From the NCBI RefSeq assembly GCF_900114675.1, contig NZ_FOZM01000001.1, positions 248,001 to 312,000 on the forward strand: a stretch of 64,000 nt of DNA. The letters run 5' to 3'. Positions within the stretch are counted from its first letter, which is position 1; each line of letters begins with the position of its first letter. Positions 27,858 through 36,150 of this stretch are shown piece after piece. Below the pieces are notes generated by a model, which had not been told where the DNA came from, did no database searches, and worked only from the letters and a program-made list of their open reading frames with translations. Source of the DNA: Yoonia litorea (GTDB taxonomy: Bacteria; Pseudomonadota; Alphaproteobacteria; Rhodobacterales; Rhodobacteraceae). The position numbers and the translations under genes are program-made.

Positions 27858-28847
27858 ATGTCACCGAACGCAAAAGGCGCGCTGCTGGCGCTTTTAGCAT
27901 TTGCAATCTTCGCCACCCACGATGTCATCGTAAAGGTGCTCGGTGGCACCTATGCTCCTTTCCAGATCGTGTTCTACAGCGTCTTGCTGAGCTTCCCGCT
28001 GGCCATGATCATGTTGATGCGGGACGCCACCCCGGGGACATTGGTGCCAAAACACCCATGGTGGCTTGCGTTGCGCACTGGCGCTGCTGTCGCAACCGGT
28101 GTTTCAGCGTTCTATGCGTTTTCTGTTCTGCCATTGGCGCAGACCTACGCAATCCTTTTTGCGGCGCCACTGCTGATCACCATTCTGGCAATCCCGATTT
28201 TGGGTGAGAAGGTGCGCATGCGCCGTTGGCTTGCAGTCTTGGTCGGGCTTGCAGGGGTGCTGGTGGTGTTGCGTCCGGGACAGACAGAGCTTTCACTGGG
28301 CCACCTCGCAGCTTTGGTTGCCGCTGTAGGCGGATCGCTCGCATCTATCGTTGTGCGCAAGATCGGATCAGAAGAACGCCCTGTGGTCATGCTGGTTTAC
28401 CCGATGATGGCGACGTTCATCACGATGGCCTGCGCGCTTCCATTCGTCTACAAACCCATGCCGATCGAACATCTCGGGATGCTCGGGATTATTGCGGTGT
28501 TTGCCTGGATCGCTGGCCGCCTTGTGATTGCGGCCTACCAGACCGGCGAGGCGGCCATCATCGCACCCATGCAATACAGCCAGATAATCTGGGCAAGTAT
28601 ATTTGGCTATGTCTTCTTCGATGAGGTCATCGACGCCACGACAGGTGTTGGGGCTGCAATTATCATCGCCAGCGGCCTTTATATCGTGCTGCGTGAAAGC
28701 AAGGCTGGGAACTCGCAGAATACGCCTGTCTTGCGCACGAGGTCGCGGCCAGAAACAGGAGCAACGCCGCGTATCTCTATCCGGATGCGCGCGGCAGGAA
28801 AGACCCCGCCACGACCAGAAGAAGCGCGACGTTCGGACGCCACCTAG
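27858..28847 (+). CDS. DMT superfamily (EamA) transporter
   Basis: Inner-membrane permease of 329 residues with ten hydrophobic segments arranged as two EamA repeats; for example LLALLAFAIFATHDVIVKVL at the start of the first and LAALVAAVGGSLASIVVRKI in the second. The family exports or imports amino acids, nucleobases and other metabolites; substrate is unknown. The C-terminus has a 45-residue hydrophilic, Arg/Pro-rich tail. Its stop is interleaved with that of the convergent glutamate synthase-like gene (CTAG). Upstream 27716-27857 contains only small inverted repeats. Confidence 0.9.
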   Translation: MSPNAKGALLALLAFAIFATHDVIVKVLGGTYAPFQIVFYSVLLSFPLAMIMLMRDATPGTLVPKHPWWLALRTGAAVATGVSAFYAFSVLPLAQTYAILFAAPLLITILAIPILGEKVRMRRWLAVLVGLAGVLVVLRPGQTELSLGHLAALVAAVGGSLASIVVRKIGSEERPVVMLVYPMMATFITMACALPFVYKPMPIEHLGMLGIIAVFAWIAGRLVIAAYQTGEAAIIAPMQYSQIIWASIFGYVFFDEVIDATTGVGAAIIIASGLYIVLRESKAGNSQNTPVLRTRSRPETGATPRISIRMRAAGKTPPRPEEARRSDAT

Positions 28848-30469
28848 TCGTGGACCACAAGGTCCGGCGGATCGAAGCTATGGGCATCGGCACGTGACCA
28901 GCGCTTGCGGTAGATCGGATTGTCGTCGCCGTCATCCAGCAGGAAGCCATCGCGGAGATAGGCGTAGACGTCGTTGCTTTCGGTGATGCGCCCGTCTGCC
29001 CGCCGCGTCATGAAGTGGTATGGCAGGAATCCGCAAGGATCGTCGAGACCAGCCGCCCCTGCCATTTCACCCAGTGCTTTCAATGTATTTGCGTGAAAGC
29101 GTGCCACGCGCTTGGCCTTGTCTGGCACCACCAGCGCTTTCTGCCGCAATGGATCCTGCGTCGTGACCCCCACAGGGCAGTGGTTGGTGTGGCATGCCTG
29201 CGCCTGAATGCACCCGATGGCGAACATATAGCCACGAGCGGAGTTGCACCAATCGGCCCCGATAGAGAGCGCCTTGGCAATATCAAATGCGGAGACGATC
29301 TTGCCCGCCGCACCGATCTTGACCTGATCGCGCAGACCTGCGCCGCGCAGTGTGTTGTGCACAAAGGTCAGCCCTTCGACCATCGGCATTCCAACGTGGT
29401 TTGCAAACTCAAGAGGGGCGGCACCTGTTCCGCCTTCGGTGCCGTCCACTACGATGAAGTCAGGCACAATACCGGTTTCGAGCATCGCTTTTACGATGCA
29501 CATAAATTCGCGCCGGTGGCCGATGCAGAGCTTGAAGCCCACAGGTTTGCCATTCGACAATTCGCGCAACTCACCGATGAATTTCATCAATCCCATCGGA
29601 CCGCTGAAGGCGCTGTGGGCTGCAGGGGACACGCAGTCCTGACCCATCGGAATTTCGCGGGCTTCAGCAATCTCTGGCGTGATCTTTGCTGCCGGCAGCA
29701 TACCACCGTGGCCAGGTTTCGCCCCTTGACTGAGCTTCAGTTCAATCATCTTGACCTGAGGGTCAGCCGCCTGTTCGGCGAAGCGGTCCGGATTGAACGA
29801 ACCATCATCGTTGCGGCATCCGAAATACCCTGAGCCGATTTCGTAGATCAGGTCGCCGCCGCCTTGCCGGTGGTAGCGGCTGATCCCGCCTTCGCCGGTG
29901 TCATGGGCAAACCCGCCCATCTTGGCGCCTTGGTTCAACGCAGAGATGGCGTTGGCCGAAAGAGAGCCGAAACTCATGGCCGAGATATTGTAAAGCGAGG
30001 CTTCGTAGGGTTGCTTGCAGTCCGGGCCGCCGATTGTGACGCGAAAGTCTGTATTGCTAAAATGGATCGGCTGCACCGAATGGGTCAGCCAGGAATAGCC
30101 TGCTTCATAGACTTTTTCGTGGCTCCCGAATGGGCGTTTGTCCTCTGCGCCCTTTGATCTTTGATAAACAAGTGATCGCTGTTCGCGACTGAATGGCTGT
30201 TCTTCCTGATCGCTTTCAATCAGATACTGCCGGATTTCGGGGCGTATCTTTTCGAACAGAAACCGGATGTGGCCGAGGATTGGGTAATTCTTGAGAACCG
30301 CATGCTTTGTCTGGGAGACATCGCGCAACCCCAAGAGTGTCAGTGCACCAAAGAGCGCGGCAAGTAAGAGGACCCAAGGTTCCCAAATTCCAATGATCAA
30401 ACAGATGACCGTCAGGATTGCGACTGTCACCAATGTTGCATAGCGCTGCAACTCTATCAGTTTTTGCAC
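28844..30469 (-). CDS. FMN-binding glutamate synthase family protein
   Basis: Protein of 541 residues with the FMN-binding alpha/beta-barrel of the glutamate synthase large subunit but without its glutaminase domain. Two N-terminal hydrophobic helices (residues 12-28 and 31-47) suggest membrane attachment. Barrel motifs are SAMSFGSLSANAISALN, KLSQGAKPGHGGMLP and VVDGTEGGTGAAPLEF; a [3Fe-4S]-type cysteine cluster is in CIQAQACHTNHCPVGV. Relatives are annotated as glutamate synthase-like or methylamine-glutamate synthase-related, with no firm substrate. It is monocistronic as far as can be seen and convergent with the transporter gene. Confidence 0.9.
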   Translation of the reverse strand: MQKLIELQRYATLVTVAILTVICLIIGIWEPWVLLLAALFGALTLLGLRDVSQTKHAVLKNYPILGHIRFLFEKIRPEIRQYLIESDQEEQPFSREQRSLVYQRSKGAEDKRPFGSHEKVYEAGYSWLTHSVQPIHFSNTDFRVTIGGPDCKQPYEASLYNISAMSFGSLSANAISALNQGAKMGGFAHDTGEGGISRYHRQGGGDLIYEIGSGYFGCRNDDGSFNPDRFAEQAADPQVKMIELKLSQGAKPGHGGMLPAAKITPEIAEAREIPMGQDCVSPAAHSAFSGPMGLMKFIGELRELSNGKPVGFKLCIGHRREFMCIVKAMLETGIVPDFIVVDGTEGGTGAAPLEFANHVGMPMVEGLTFVHNTLRGAGLRDQVKIGAAGKIVSAFDIAKALSIGADWCNSARGYMFAIGCIQAQACHTNHCPVGVTTQDPLRQKALVVPDKAKRVARFHANTLKALGEMAGAAGLDDPCGFLPYHFMTRRADGRITESNDVYAYLRDGFLLDDGDDNPIYRKRWSRADAHSFDPPDLVVHD

Positions 30470-30559
30470 GCCAGTTTCCTCCCTGTATTGCTCTCACACT
30501 AGGCGGGCACTCGGTCGAACGGAAGAAGGTTTTCAGGCGTCTCTGCCTTGGCAAGCCGA

Positions 30560-31369
30560 TCAGAAGTCTGGCTTCACACCCGGCAGGTCCAGCGTTTTGA
30601 TTAAATCGCGCAATTCCTGTCGGGCAGCGATGTTGGAGATGCTCAGGCCCTTCACACCTATGTCCCGCAGGTCAAGCAACGTCAGACCACGTGGAAAAAG
30701 CTCGCGAAATACGACCCGCTCGCTGAAGCCCGGACCAGTCCGAAAGCCAATGCGTTTTGAAAGTTTGGCGACGACTCGCTCCATTTTTTCCTTGTTGATC
30801 ATCGCTTGCGATCCGACACGATTGCGCAAGACGATCCAGTCTATCGGGGCAAGGCCGGCCTGCGCGCGCGGTTGTTTGGCGCTCCAGACCATTTCGGAAT
30901 AAACAGAAGGCCCCAGAATTTCCTCACCTTCGCTGTCAACGCGGGCGAGCATGTCGAAATCGACAAAGCTGTCGTTCAGCGGGGTGATCAGCGTATCAGC
31001 AAGCGAATGTGCAACCTGTGACACACGGGTATGCGAACCCGGACAGTCGATCAGCACAAAATCCATGGTGTCCTGCACGCTGCCGATCGCTGCATAGAGG
31101 CGCTGATCAATCGACTGGCTCGCTTCATCAGGGGAGCCTGCATCGTGCTCTGGCAATGGCACAAAAGTGGGTGTCGGGAGGTCCAGTCCCTCCTTTCGCA
31201 TGAATTCAACACGGTTCTGCAAGTAACGCCCGAGCGTCAGTTGGCGCAGATCAAGGTCAAGCACAGCGATCTTGTGTCCCATACGGGCCAATGCGGTTGC
31301 CACATGCATCGACACTGTAGATTTGCCGGCACCGCCCTTTTCGTTGCCGACGACAATGATGTGCGCCAC
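30560..31369 (-). CDS. mipZ: division-plane positioning ATPase MipZ
   Basis: ParA/MinD-type P-loop ATPase of 269 residues. In Caulobacter, MipZ forms a gradient from the ParB-bound pole and inhibits FtsZ assembly away from midcell. The deviant Walker A reads VGNEKGGAGKSTVSMHVATA at residues 6-25, then AVLDLDLRQLTLGRYL (Walker A' region) and FVLIDCPGSH (Walker B). The sequence is nearer to MipZ than to ParA or MinD, notably NEKGGAGKST and DLDLRQ. It is divergent from the DEAD-box helicase over a long gap. Confidence 0.93.
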   Translation of the reverse strand: MAHIIVVGNEKGGAGKSTVSMHVATALARMGHKIAVLDLDLRQLTLGRYLQNRVEFMRKEGLDLPTPTFVPLPEHDAGSPDEASQSIDQRLYAAIGSVQDTMDFVLIDCPGSHTRVSQVAHSLADTLITPLNDSFVDFDMLARVDSEGEEILGPSVYSEMVWSAKQPRAQAGLAPIDWIVLRNRVGSQAMINKEKMERVVAKLSKRIGFRTGPGFSERVVFRELFPRGLTLLDLRDIGVKGLSISNIAARQELRDLIKTLDLPGVKPDF

Positions 31370-31722
31370 GTGCTGATTCCCTGCTCGTTTTCTTTGCCGC
31401 GGACTATAAGAATCCCCAGCAGTGGGCGAAAGTCGAAGCGCAGTTGCTGATGTCGTTTTTTAGCGCGCTTGACAGCGCCGCTGCAAAAGCGCAAGAGCGC
31501 GGCAGAGGACGCGGAAGCCGCGTGAGCATCGTCAGGGGTAATGGCCCCTCGCAACCGTCCGAATATTCCACAGAGCACCCACTTCACGCGGGGGGAGCAG
31601 CGCAGGTTCGGCCAACAGCATAAGCTGATGGTCAGAAGCCCGCCCAACCCAAGCGACGCGCCCGGCATCTGCCGGAGCGCAATGATATGTGGGCCATCGG
31701 CCCCGAAGAAAGGTGTCCAGAA
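31370..31722. other. 353-base divergent intergenic region, no convincing gene
   Basis: Lies between the start of mipZ (minus) and the DEAD-box helicase (plus). It is GC-rich and contains short inverted repeats (for example GGGGTAATGGCCCC near 31534-31547) and the AAAGGTG ribosome site of the helicase. A long minus-strand frame crosses it but runs far into both neighbours with unnatural composition. Most likely promoters plus a long 5' leader of the helicase mRNA. Confidence 0.5.
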
Positions 31723-33012
31723 ATGGATTTTGATATGCTGGGCCTCGCGCCCCGACTGATTAATGTTCTCAAAGAACAGGGGATCACCGATCCCACCCCG
31801 ATCCAACAGCAAGCCATCCCGCACGCGATGAATGGCCGCGATGTCATGGGGCTTGCCCAGACCGGTACGGGCAAAACCGCTGCTTTTGGTCTGCCGATGA
31901 TCCACGCGCTGATGAAGGCTGGTGTCAAACCGAACGCCAAGACCGCACGCGGCCTGATCCTTGCACCCACGCGGGAATTGGCAAAGCAGATCGCGGACAA
32001 CCTGACGAATTACACCAAAGGGACGCACCTCAAAGTCGCCTTGGTCGTGGGTGGTGCTGGCATTGTCGCCCAGACGAAGCGCTTGGCCGGCGGTGTTGAC
32101 CTGCTGGTCGCAACGCCGGGCCGATTGATCGACCTGCTCGACCGTCGTGCGATACGGTTGGAAGAGACAATCTATCTGGTGCTGGACGAGGCAGACCAGA
32201 TGCTCGACATGGGCTTCATCCATGCGTTGCGCCAGATCGCTCCACTACTGGCGAAGGACCGCCAGACAATGATGTTCTCTGCCACGATGCCAAAATTGAT
32301 GAATGAGTTGGCCGACACATACCTCGACAAGCCGGTCCGCGTGCAGGTGAACCCTCCGGGGCAGGCAGCGACCAAGATCAACCAGTCTGTGCACTTCGTC
32401 GCGCAGGCGGCGAAAATGGATCTGCTGGTGGACCTTCTGGACAAGCACCGCGATGAGCTGGCGCTGGTCTTTGGGCGCACCAAGCACGGCTGCGAGAAGA
32501 TGTATAAACATCTGGAGAAGAAGGGCTTTGCCGCCGCTTCGATCCACGGCAACAAATCCCAAGGCCAGCGCGACCGGGCACTTGAGGCGTTCAAGCAGGG
32601 CAAGGTTCGTGTGCTGGTCGCAACAGACGTGGCGGCGCGAGGGCTGGATATTCCGGCGGTGCGCCATGTCTACAACTACGATCTGCCCAATGTGGCCGAA
32701 AACTACGTCCACCGCATTGGCCGTACCGCACGAGCAGGGGCTGATGGCTCGGCTGTTGCGCTCGTCGCTCCGGATGAGATGATCGAGTTGCAGGATATCG
32801 AACGCGCAATGAAGGAAGAGATCCCCGTGGCCTCCGGCCGCCGTTGGGAGGTCCAACCGGGTCAGAAGAAGCGACCAAACGGTCGCACCGGTGGTGGCCG
32901 CCGCAGCGGGGGTGGGCGTCCACAAGGGGCAAAGCCCGGCGGTGGTAAGCCTGGCGGGTTCAAGCGGCGCGGCAGCGGAAAAGGACGTGGGCGCGGAAAG
33001 GCTGCGAGCTGA
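31723..33012 (+). CDS. DEAD-box ATP-dependent RNA helicase
   Basis: RNA helicase of 429 residues (RhlE/CsdA-like) that remodels RNA duplexes in ribosome assembly or mRNA decay. Motifs in order: Q-motif GITDPTPIQQQAIP, Walker A AQTGTGKT near residue 45, PTRELAKQ, VLDEADQML near residue 153, SATM, GRTKHGCEK, ATDVAARGLD and HRIGRTARAG. The C-terminus is a basic Gly/Arg-rich tail (RRSGGGRPQGAKPGGGKPGG) for unspecific RNA binding. ATG 31723 is preferred to 31687 because the family begins there and AAAGGTG precedes it. A long leader upstream might allow temperature control, as for other cold-induced helicases; this is inference. Confidence 0.93.
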   Translation: MDFDMLGLAPRLINVLKEQGITDPTPIQQQAIPHAMNGRDVMGLAQTGTGKTAAFGLPMIHALMKAGVKPNAKTARGLILAPTRELAKQIADNLTNYTKGTHLKVALVVGGAGIVAQTKRLAGGVDLLVATPGRLIDLLDRRAIRLEETIYLVLDEADQMLDMGFIHALRQIAPLLAKDRQTMMFSATMPKLMNELADTYLDKPVRVQVNPPGQAATKINQSVHFVAQAAKMDLLVDLLDKHRDELALVFGRTKHGCEKMYKHLEKKGFAAASIHGNKSQGQRDRALEAFKQGKVRVLVATDVAARGLDIPAVRHVYNYDLPNVAENYVHRIGRTARAGADGSAVALVAPDEMIELQDIERAMKEEIPVASGRRWEVQPGQKKRPNGRTGGGRRSGGGRPQGAKPGGGKPGGFKRRGSGKGRGRGKAAS

Positions 33013-33060
33013 GTCAGGCGTAGCAGAGACTGCTGCGTTTAGATCATGGCCTGGCTGTGA

Positions 33061-33375
33061 CTAGCCGTATTTCCTGAAAGCCTCCATTTCGATGGCGAGC
33101 TTCATCTGAAGGTCGGCCAGTCGCGCCATCTCATCCTTGCGCGCGTCAGGGTCGGTCAGGGATTTCAGGCGTTCAGAGCTTGCCAGTATCTGCTGGCGCA
33201 AGATGACGACTGGCGATTTAGCATCGGCCTCTTTCATCATTCGGTTCAATACGGCGTTCTGTGGATCATCGAGATGCGGGAGCGGCTTGCCTGCGCCCGG
33301 AAGGTCAACAAAATCGCCTCGCTTTTCGGCGTTTTCGACGATTTGGTCGATCAGACTGGAAAGAGGGTGATGCAT
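33061..33375 (-). CDS. DUF1992 (DnaJ-homologue C-terminal-like) protein
   Basis: Protein of 104 residues with the DUF1992 signature: IDQIVENAEKRGDFVDLPGA followed by GKPLPHL and NRMMKEAD. The family is related to a domain of DnaJC28 and has no established function. The start at ATG 33375 fits the family; the frame is open for 19 more codons but without conservation. It is divergent from the methyltransferase gene over 78 bases and its stop lies 48 bases from the helicase stop, convergent. Confidence 0.85.
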   Translation of the reverse strand: MHHPLSSLIDQIVENAEKRGDFVDLPGAGKPLPHLDDPQNAVLNRMMKEADAKSPVVILRQQILASSERLKSLTDPDARKDEMARLADLQMKLAIEMEAFRKYG

Positions 33376-33453
33376 CTGGATTCCGCGCTGTGTATGACGG
33401 GCGACTTTTGCCTTCAAATAGTGTATAGTCATCCCTGCACACGGGGGGAACAG

Positions 33454-34260
33454 ATGGCGGATCCATTTCAGGATGTTGACGCGGCGGGGGCTGATTTCAT
33501 CAGAGTTTTCGCCGATGCAATGGATGCAAGGCAGGCTGATCCCGCGATGGAGGCGATCGTCGCGGCCTATCTTTCAGAGCTCTCCTTTCCTGCTGGTAGT
33601 CTGACCATTGAGGTAGGTGCAGGCGCCGGTGCGGTCAGTCGCCGGATTGCAGCACGAGCCGCGCCATCGCGCGTGATTGGATTTGAGCCTTCTATCGGGT
33701 TCGTCAACGAAGCGCGGGCCAGGGCGAAGGATCACGACAACCTCAGCTTTGAGGTGGCAGACGGGTCTAGCCTGCCAGTTGATGACGGTTCAGTAGATCA
33801 CGTGATCATGCATACAGTATTGACCCACGTGTTGGCCCCTGAGGCGTTGATCGCGGAAGCGCATCGGGTCTTGAAACCCGGCGGTGTGCTTGTTGTATGT
33901 GACGCAGATTTCTCGAAAGGGTCTTTCGCCAGCTTCCCAAACGACCCTTTGGATATTTGTGCGCGGGCCTTCGAAGCTGGGTTTGTCACCGATCCATATC
34001 TGGTGGCCAAGCTGAAGACCTTGGTGGCCGCTGAAGGGTTCGAGACGCCTGATTTCCGGATGACCAGCCGTCTTGTCCAGAATGGGCCGCAGATGTTGCC
34101 TTGGGTCACTGAGACGACCAAGCTGATGGTTGCAAATGGACAGATTGGCCAGCAATTGGCAGATGCATTGGTTGCCGAGTATGAGCGCCGCATGAATTCT
34201 GGGACACTCTACGGCTATCAGGCATTCGGAACCCTGCGCGCGGGCAAGCCCGTCGCTTAG
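33454..34260 (+). CDS. class I SAM-dependent methyltransferase
   Basis: Protein of 268 residues with a Rossmann-type methyltransferase fold. Motif I is LTIEVGAGAGAVSRRIAARA (about residues 50-69), the acidic motif II region is VIGFEPSIGF, motif post-I/III are FEVADGSSLPVDDGSVDHVI and EAHRVLKPGGVLVVCDAD. This is the UbiE/COQ5-like Methyltransf_11 arrangement, but the substrate cannot be deduced. GGGGGGAA lies before the ATG at 33454. Its stop at 34260 is directly adjacent to the stop of the convergent cytochrome gene. Confidence 0.87.
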   Translation: MADPFQDVDAAGADFIRVFADAMDARQADPAMEAIVAAYLSELSFPAGSLTIEVGAGAGAVSRRIAARAAPSRVIGFEPSIGFVNEARARAKDHDNLSFEVADGSSLPVDDGSVDHVIMHTVLTHVLAPEALIAEAHRVLKPGGVLVVCDADFSKGSFASFPNDPLDICARAFEAGFVTDPYLVAKLKTLVAAEGFETPDFRMTSRLVQNGPQMLPWVTETTKLMVANGQIGQQLADALVAEYERRMNSGTLYGYQAFGTLRAGKPVA

Positions 34261-34695
34261 CTATTCGCGAAACGCCTCATGGCAGGTTCGGCAGCTCTGC
34301 CCGAGAGAGGCGAGCGCAGGCCGAATGTCTTCGGACGTCTGGATTGATGTCGACAGGCCGAGCGCAATGGCCTCCATCTCTGCTGCGATGGACGAGAATT
34401 GCGCGAAATTTTCCCAGATTGAAGGTTTTGCTTCTGACTTTGGGTCGTCTTCGGGTTCTGTAAAGAGTGCTTCGATCTGCGCAGACTCGGCCGCAATTGA
34501 TGCAGCAGCGGCGCGGGCAGCTTCGGCATCAAACGGTTCTTCGCCACGCGCCATCAATGCAATCACCTTCAGATCTTCGGCAATGGCAGACATGCTGTTC
34601 ATACGCGCCATTACGGCTGGATTCTGGACACCTGTATGGGCAAGCAAGGTCGTCGCCGTCATAACACCACAGAGAAGAATTATCATTTTGCGCAT
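34261..34695 (-). CDS. periplasmic class II cytochrome c (c'/c556 type)
   Basis: Exported cytochrome of 144 residues. A signal peptide (MRKMIILLCGVMTATTLLAH) is followed by a four-helix-bundle-like region (VMARMNSMSAIAEDLKVIAL) and the heme-binding CRTCH at the extreme C-terminus, the placement seen in cytochromes c' and c556. It probably carries electrons or binds small ligands in the periplasm; the partner is not known. The frame begins six codons earlier at 34713, but the signal peptide supports 34695. It lies downstream of the rplS-rpmE terminator. Confidence 0.88.
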   Translation of the reverse strand: MRKMIILLCGVMTATTLLAHTGVQNPAVMARMNSMSAIAEDLKVIALMARGEEPFDAEAARAAAASIAAESAQIEALFTEPEDDPKSEAKPSIWENFAQFSSIAAEMEAIALGLSTSIQTSEDIRPALASLGQSCRTCHEAFRE

Positions 34696-34754
34696 ACTGG
34701 TATTCCCAGCCACGAAAACTTGCGGACCTCACTCGCGGGTCGTCGATGTTGATA

Positions 34755-34783
34755 GAAAAACGCCGCCCTGAGGGAGCGGCGTT
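34755..34783 (-). terminator. rho-independent terminator after rpmE
   Basis: On the minus strand, AACGCCGC - 9-base loop - GCGGCGTT followed by a T tract. The stem is a perfect 8 bases (34759-34766 with 34776-34783). It ends the rplS-rpmE transcript 24 bases after the rpmE stop. Confidence 0.88.
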
Positions 34784-34806
34784 GATCAATTCCGAAGTGC
34801 TGCAGT

Positions 34807-35028
34807 TTAGAAACCGAAGCCTGCGTACTTGTTCTTGAACTTGGAGACACGGCCGCCGGCATCCATGAGGCGTGCGCCGCCACCGGTCCATGCAGGGTGT
34901 ACAGAAGGGTCGATATCCAGCGACATCTGATCGCCTTCCTTGCCCCATGTGGATTTCATCTGAACCACAGTACCATCGGTCAGTTTGACGTCGATGATGT
35001 GATAATCTGGGTGAATATCTTTTTTCAT
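34807..35028 (-). CDS. rpmE: 50S ribosomal protein L31
   Basis: Ribosomal protein of 73 residues at the subunit interface of the 50S particle. It begins [20 protein letters not shown] and contains [16 protein letters not shown] and HPAWTGG. The zinc-binding cysteines of the C+ type are absent, so this is a zinc-independent form, as is usual in this family of bacteria. It follows rplS by 11 bases and is closed by the terminator at 34755-34783. Confidence 0.97.
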   Translation of the reverse strand: MKKDIHPDYHIIDVKLTDGTVVQMKSTWGKEGDQMSLDIDPSVHPAWTGGGARLMDAGGRVSKFKNKYAGFGF

Positions 35029-35039
35029 GGCGACTGTCC

Positions 35040-35429
35040 TTATGCCTCTGCGTCAGCACCCTTGGGTGCCTTGTAGTTTGTAACCTCTGCGATCCGCGCG
35101 GACTTACCACGGCGAGAGCGCAGATAGTAAAGCTTGGCGCGACGAACGCGGCCACGACGCACCACGTTGATGCTGTCGATATTGGTGGAGTGCAGAGGGA
35201 ACACACGCTCAACGCCTTCACCAAAGGAAATCTTGCGAACTGTGAACGAACCGGCGATGCCTTTGCCGTTCTTGCGGGCGATGCAGACGCCTTCGTAGTT
35301 CTGAACACGGCTGCGGGACCCTTCGGTCACCTTGTAGCCAACGCGGATGGTGTCACCCGCTTTAAAATCGGGGATGTCGTTCCCCAGCGCAGCGATCTGC
35401 TCCGCTTCGAGTTCTGCGATCAGGTCCAT
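35040..35429 (-). CDS. rplS: 50S ribosomal protein L19
   Basis: Ribosomal protein of 129 residues at the 30S-50S interface. Recognised by [51 protein letters not shown] and [20 protein letters not shown]. The start at 35429 has AGGAG 9 bases upstream; the frame is open for 28 codons upstream without conservation. It normally ends an rpsP-rimM-trmD-rplS operon, but here a doxX gene on the opposite strand separates it from trmD, so it must have its own promoter. A hairpin with TTGCGG/CCGCAA stem lies just upstream in its leader (35452-35467). Confidence 0.97.
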   Translation of the reverse strand: MDLIAELEAEQIAALGNDIPDFKAGDTIRVGYKVTEGSRSRVQNYEGVCIARKNGKGIAGSFTVRKISFGEGVERVFPLHSTNIDSINVVRRGRVRRAKLYYLRSRRGKSARIAEVTNYKAPKGADAEA

Positions 35430-35811
35430 CTGAAACGCTCCTATGATATGCTTGCGGTTTTCCGCAATGGTTCTCGTGTCGTAGAGCTCTGCGTCGTGAT
35501 CGGGTTCAGCCAACTGCCCGGCAGAGGTGCGTCATCATCTCTTTTTTGTGGTCTACTGAACGCCCCGGCGAAAATGCATCCACGAAAGATGCCATCGATG
35601 ATCCGGTTTACACATAAACCAAACCCCGGAATCAGCGAACTGTCCGGAGATGCCGCCGTATAGGCGCTTCGGGACAGGCGATCAACCCTCAATAGCTGCT
35701 CAACCTTGACTGCGATCACTCTGCAAATTTGCACAATGCAGCTTGCGCCAACGGCGTTGCCTTCACGCAAATACTGGGGCTAGCATTTCCCTAGTCTTAA
35801 GGAGGCGAGCC
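35430..35811. other. divergent intergenic region between rplS and doxX
   Basis: 382 bases with no gene I can support. It contains the rplS leader hairpin (35452-35467: TTGCGG, TTTT loop, CCGCAA), an inverted repeat GGTTTA-CACA-TAAACC at 35605-35620, and the AAGGAGG ribosome site of doxX just before 35812. Promoters for both directions should lie here; I cannot place them with confidence. Confidence 0.55.
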
Positions 35812-36150
35812 ATGAAGTATGTTCCGATAGTTGCGCGCGTTTTGCTGACAATTGCGTTTGTGATGGCGGGTGGTGCAAAACTGGCCGGGGCCGCGCAAAT
35901 GGTTGATGTCTTTGAAGCCATCGGACTTGGTCAGTGGTTTCGCTATCTGACCGGTGTGATTGAGGTCGGCGGGGCCGCCATGCTTTGGTACAAGCCAACG
36001 CGTATCTTGGGCGCACTGTTACTTGGGGCAACAATGGTTGGAGCGATTATTGCTCATGTGCTTGTCCTGGGGCCATCGACACTTCCAGCAATTATCTTGG
36101 GTATCCTGACTGTTATCGTCATCAGGTTTGAGCGCCAGCCAGCGTCTTAG
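35812..36150 (+). CDS. DoxX family membrane protein (copy 1)
   Basis: Four-helix inner-membrane protein of 112 residues. Spans are visible at about 6-23 (IVARVLLTIAFVMAGGAK), 47-62, 66-85 and 88-106. The family signature region is FEAIGLGQWFRYLTGVIEVG. DoxX-like proteins are linked to redox or sulfur chemistry in some organisms but most are uncharacterised. AAGGAGG precedes the ATG. It sits between trmD and rplS on the opposite strand and its stop interleaves with trmD's (TTAG). The protein is clearly similar to the second DoxX at 41186-41551. Confidence 0.87.
   Translation: MKYVPIVARVLLTIAFVMAGGAKLAGAAQMVDVFEAIGLGQWFRYLTGVIEVGGAAMLWYKPTRILGALLLGATMVGAIIAHVLVLGPSTLPAIILGILTVIVIRFERQPAS

Noticed and set aside
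29015..29833. 272-codon plus-strand open frame
   Set aside because: Antisense to the FMN-binding glutamate synthase-like gene.
31237..32223. 328-codon minus-strand frame crossing the mipZ-helicase gap
   Set aside because: Overlaps the certain start of mipZ and the first 500 bases of the helicase. The part inside the gap, from an ATG at 31668, has a hydrophobic stretch but no ribosome site or recognisable family.
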